From: an uncultured Ignavibacteriales bacterium
GTDB lineage: Bacteria; Bacteroidota; Ignavibacteria; Ignavibacteriales; Ignavibacteriaceae
Length of the DNA stretch: 8,157 bases
Reading direction: 5' to 3'
NCBI GenBank assembly: GCA_913053915.1
Contig: CAJXGP010000069.1
Span: 1-8,157 of the forward strand
Position numbers and translations under genes: made by a program. Positions within the stretch are counted from its first letter, which is position 1. Every line of letters starts with the position of its first letter. The notes below the pieces were generated by a model. It was not told the origin of the DNA. It was given only the letters and a program-made list of their open reading frames with translations, and made no database searches. Below, piece by piece: positions 6,202 to 8,157 of the stretch.

Positions 6202-7398
6202 TTATCTTCTAATTATGTGTCCGCGGTTTCTATCATTTCGATTTCCTTTGCTGTCCCGTTTCATCCTCGGAGGATTGTTTCTAAAGTTTTTTCTTCCTTC
6301 CCTATTTCGTTGAAACTCATTTTGCCTGCTGTGTATTTGTTTCCTTTCATTTGGTACGGTTTTTTCAATTCTTTTATTATTCCTTCCGATGTCGGGTCTA
6401 TTATTCCGCTGTGGATAAAATTCCCTGTTAAAACCGCTTCTATTCGATTTCGCTGAATTATTTCCGATTCTATTAAAGTCTCTTTGTGCACGATCATTTC
6501 GAGGTCTATCATTACGTAAGATGCCGGGAATAGATCTGCCTGCATTTCTTCCGGAATTTATTTTTAATCCGGACACATCCATCGTAGATCTCCTTTTTCC
6601 TCTTCTAACGACAATATTTGTACGTTCGCTTCTTACAATTTGTTTTCGTGATGGAATAAAAGCTCTTGCTACATTGATACTTCTGTTACCGTTTCTGTTT
6701 CTTAAAAATCTTCGAGTATTATGGACTCTTTCAATTTTTCTTTCAATAATTCTCCGACCGCTTTTTTGACTTATGTAATCAATATTAACTCCTCTATTTA
6801 TTATTCTACCGTTAAAATAGCCGTAATTTGTTCTATAATGAGTTCTGAAGAAGATTCGATACTTAATTTTTAAAGGTTCATAATAATTATATACATGAGG
6901 ATTGTAGAAATATCTATATCTGACAAAACTCCAATAACGATATGGAGTAAAGAAATTTATACTAAAATAAATTCCGACGTTGGGAGAAAATCTTGCATAA
7001 GGCGGAAGAGGCGCCCATCCTATATAATTATTATCATACCTCCATTGCACCCAAGCAGGCGCCCAATTATAATCGGGGGTCCATATCCACCCGTAATAGT
7101 CATCATAATACCATCTTCCATAATGAAATACTATATATCCAAAAGGTTCGTATGAATTCCAGTACCAGCCGTCCGCGGTCCATATCCATTGCCCTACCGT
7201 ATAGGGGATCCATCCCGCTCTTACATTATATGGACGCCAAACAGTAAGACCGCCGTTTATTTCAATCCAAGTTCCATAAGGAGCTAAAGCAGAATAAAAA
7301 ACTCCGAACTCTGCTCTCTGATATGGCTGTGCCTTAATTTCAGAATTATTGGAAAGTACAAACGCTAATAAAATTATTATAAAAAAAAGTTTTTTCAT
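6202..7398 (-). CDS. Secreted DUF6600-type protein with aromatic N-domain and arginine-rich tail
   Basis: From the preferred ATG at 7398 the protein has 398 residues, starting MKKLFFIIILLAFVLS, a clear signal peptide ending near KAQ (22-24). An ATG 12 bases upstream would add MRRI. I prefer the inner start because TGAGG lies six bases before it and the outer ATG sits inside an inverted repeat. Residues about 30-135 are rich in Trp and Tyr with repeated GxW patterns (YGTWIEINGG, GQWIWTADGWYW, HYGRWYYDDYYGWIWTP, WVQWRYDN, IGWAPLPP), as in DUF6600 proteins. Residues about 196-398 are disordered-looking and very basic, with 46 Arg among 202 residues plus much Asn. No FecR domain, sorting domain or catalytic motif is visible. 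Function is unknown; binding of acidic envelope glycans by the tail is speculation. It converges on the glycan cluster and has its own terminator. Confidence 0.85.
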   Translation of the reverse strand: MKKLFFIIILLAFVLSNNSEIKAQPYQRAEFGVFYSALAPYGTWIEINGGLTVWRPYNVRAGWIPYTVGQWIWTADGWYWNSYEPFGYIVFHYGRWYYDDYYGWIWTPDYNWAPAWVQWRYDNNYIGWAPLPPYARFSPNVGIYFSINFFTPYRYWSFVRYRYFYNPHVYNYYEPLKIKYRIFFRTHYRTNYGYFNGRIINRGVNIDYISQKSGRRIIERKIERVHNTRRFLRNRNGNRSINVARAFIPSRKQIVRSERTNIVVRRGKRRSTMDVSGLKINSGRNAGRSIPGILRNDRPRNDRAQRDFNRIGNNSAKSNRSGFNREFYPQRNNRPDIGRNNKRIEKTVPNERKQIHSRQNEFQRNREGRKNFRNNPPRMKRDSKGNRNDRNRGHIIRR

Positions 7399-7408
7399 GA
7401 TACGCCTC

Positions 7409-7424
7409 ATTGAGTTTTCTCAAT
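7409..7424. repeat. Perfect inverted repeat at the 5' end of the DUF6600-type gene
   Basis: ATTGAG (7409-7414) and CTCAAT (7419-7424) form a six-base stem with a TTTT (minus strand AAAA) loop. It overlaps two bases of the outer ATG (7410-7408) and ends 11 bases before the preferred start codon, just upstream of its TGAGG site. In the mRNA it could be a leader hairpin; in DNA it could be an operator. Confidence 0.45.
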
Positions 7425-7621
7425 ATATGATACAAGCATTATGCCACTATATAAAGATTAAATCTAATAAAATTTTAATATAAACCGTATTAAGTGTATA
7501 AAATTATATACATGCATAATTTAATATAGTACAAAAACACAAGTTTCGGCTTTTTTGACAACGCGCAAATCCAATTGCAAAAATGAGTAAGAAATTGAGT
7601 TCGGATTAAAGCCGATTAAAG

Positions 7622-7649
7622 TAAAAAATAGAGAACAGTTTCCGGTTCT
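7622..7649 (-). terminator. Weak candidate terminator for the GT2 gene
   Basis: On the minus strand AGAAC (complement of 7649-7645) can pair with GTTCT (complement of 7636-7632) around an eight-base loop, followed by CTA and six T residues. It lies 21 bases after the GT2 stop. The five-base stem is short and an alternative AACAG/CTGTT pairing competes with it. Confidence 0.35.
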
Positions 7650-7669
7650 GTTTATGGAACGTTAATAAA

Positions 7670-8157
7670 TTACCGGGCAATTTTTCTAGACTTCCACTCA
7701 TAATTTCCCAAAGCACCTGAAATGCCGGCTATTATGATGTAAGGCACATGTAATAATTCGGCTATCCAAAATTTTGAAAGAATTTTCTTAGAAAAAAGAA
7801 TTTTTACACCTTTTCGAAGAATCAAATATTCTAAGATTATTTTAATCAATAAACTTATAATGAACGTTAAATAAAAAATGTTATTGATAAATACGGCTAA
7901 AAATAATTGTAGTAATAATCCGGCATAAAACGAGAAAATTAAGATTAATTTCAAGATTAAAAATTTATCGGCATAAAACAATCCTTTACTAGCCCACCTT
8001 TTCCTTTGCTGATAAAATTGACGCAGGGATTTATTAGGACTAGTTTTAACAATAGCCTCTTTATTAATGCAAAATTTAATCTGATAATCAGTCTCTTTGC
8101 TTATTTTTTGCATAAGAAGTTCATCATCGCCGGATGATAGGTTAACTTGGTCGTCAA
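7670..8157 (-). CDS. Membrane glycosyltransferase family 2, C-terminal part (5' end outside window)
   Basis: The minus-strand frame is open to the right edge, so the gene starts outside the window; 161 residues are visible. They begin DDQVNLSSGDDELLMQKI. The SGDDE segment (visible 8-12) is where processive GT2 enzymes place the conserved acidic residues after the donor-binding core. SLRQFYQQRKRWASKG follows, with the Q(R/Q)xRW motif at visible 50-54, typical of membrane-integrated GT2 proteins related to cellulose, hyaluronan and poly-N-acetylglucosamine synthases. Three hydrophobic segments follow near 65-90, 92-113 and 129-150, then a basic tail ending RKIAR. The enzyme would polymerise or transfer sugar from a nucleotide donor at the inner membrane. 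The product is unknown, since the N-terminal domain is missing. The internal ATG at 8113 is not the start, because conserved SGDDE lies upstream of it. The stop is followed by a weak terminator candidate. Confidence 0.85.
   Translation of the reverse strand, partial: DDQVNLSSGDDELLMQKISKETDYQIKFCINKEAIVKTSPNKSLRQFYQQRKRWASKGLFYADKFLILKLILIFSFYAGLLLQLFLAVFINNIFYLTFIISLLIKIILEYLILRKGVKILFSKKILSKFWIAELLHVPYIIIAGISGALGNYEWKSRKIAR

Noticed and set aside
6217..7247. Several plus-strand frames of 79-86 codons, and a minus-strand one in another frame, across the DUF6600-type gene
   Set aside because: Their Ile/Pro/Ser-rich sequences are what the complement or shifted frames of Trp-, Tyr- and Arg-rich codons give; the minus-strand gene has a signal peptide, family pattern, ribosome site and terminator.
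7604..7621. Direct repeat GATTAAAG-CC-GATTAAAG
   Set aside because: Two short copies only, in AT-rich intergenic DNA, with no link to a mobile element or array; not enough for a CRISPR or iteron call.
8111..8113. ATG at 8113 as the start of a small membrane protein
   Set aside because: The frame is open to the window edge and the upstream codons encode the conserved SGDDE segment of a GT2 enzyme, so this is an internal methionine.

Overview
The window looks like a piece of a low-GC genome from the Bacteroidota/Chlorobiota side of the FCB group, most like Ignavibacteria or Melioribacter relatives. The clearest sign is a secreted protein ending in a classical type IX secretion (type A) sorting domain of the NYPNPFNPST...LGQKV...SSGVYLYRL...KKMIL kind. 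Two genes have Shine-Dalgarno-like sites, one of them a perfect AGGAGG. By eye about a third of bases are G/C, except at the left edge: 112 of the first 240 bases (47%) are G/C by my count, and they encode a Bacteroidota-like PBP2 N-terminus. That edge may be a composition break, a transfer or an assembly join.

Layout. (1) 1-256, minus: 5' end of a penicillin-binding protein 2 gene. (2) 360-2270, plus: a secreted protein with five carboxypeptidase-regulatory-like beta-sandwich repeats and the T9SS sorting domain, followed by a good intrinsic terminator. (3) 2271-2685: a 415-base gap with the terminator, hairpins and a possible promoter. (4) 2686-6131, plus: a three-gene surface-glycan cluster. 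It encodes a GT9 heptosyltransferase-like enzyme, a second divergent GT9 protein with two four-cysteine clusters, and a DegT/StrS PLP aminotransferase of GDP-perosamine-synthase type. (5) 6202-7398, minus, convergent with the cluster: a secreted DUF6600-type protein with a Trp/Tyr-rich N-terminal domain and a strongly basic Arg/Asn-rich tail, ending in a strong terminator. (6) 7670-8157, minus: C-terminal part of a membrane-bound family 2 glycosyltransferase that runs off the right edge.

How the genes fit together. The middle cluster most plausibly makes and assembles part of an LPS core, O-antigen or other surface glycan. The aminotransferase would supply an amino-deoxy sugar nucleotide, the GT9 enzymes would transfer heptose-like sugars, and the membrane GT2 beyond them also fits glycan assembly. 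The two secreted proteins would act at the envelope or outside the cell. No tRNA, rRNA, CRISPR array, insertion sequence or defence system is visible. I do not see a clearly new system. The best second looks are the left-edge discontinuity, the cysteine-rich GT9 with an altered active-site position, and the aromatic/arginine two-part secreted protein.
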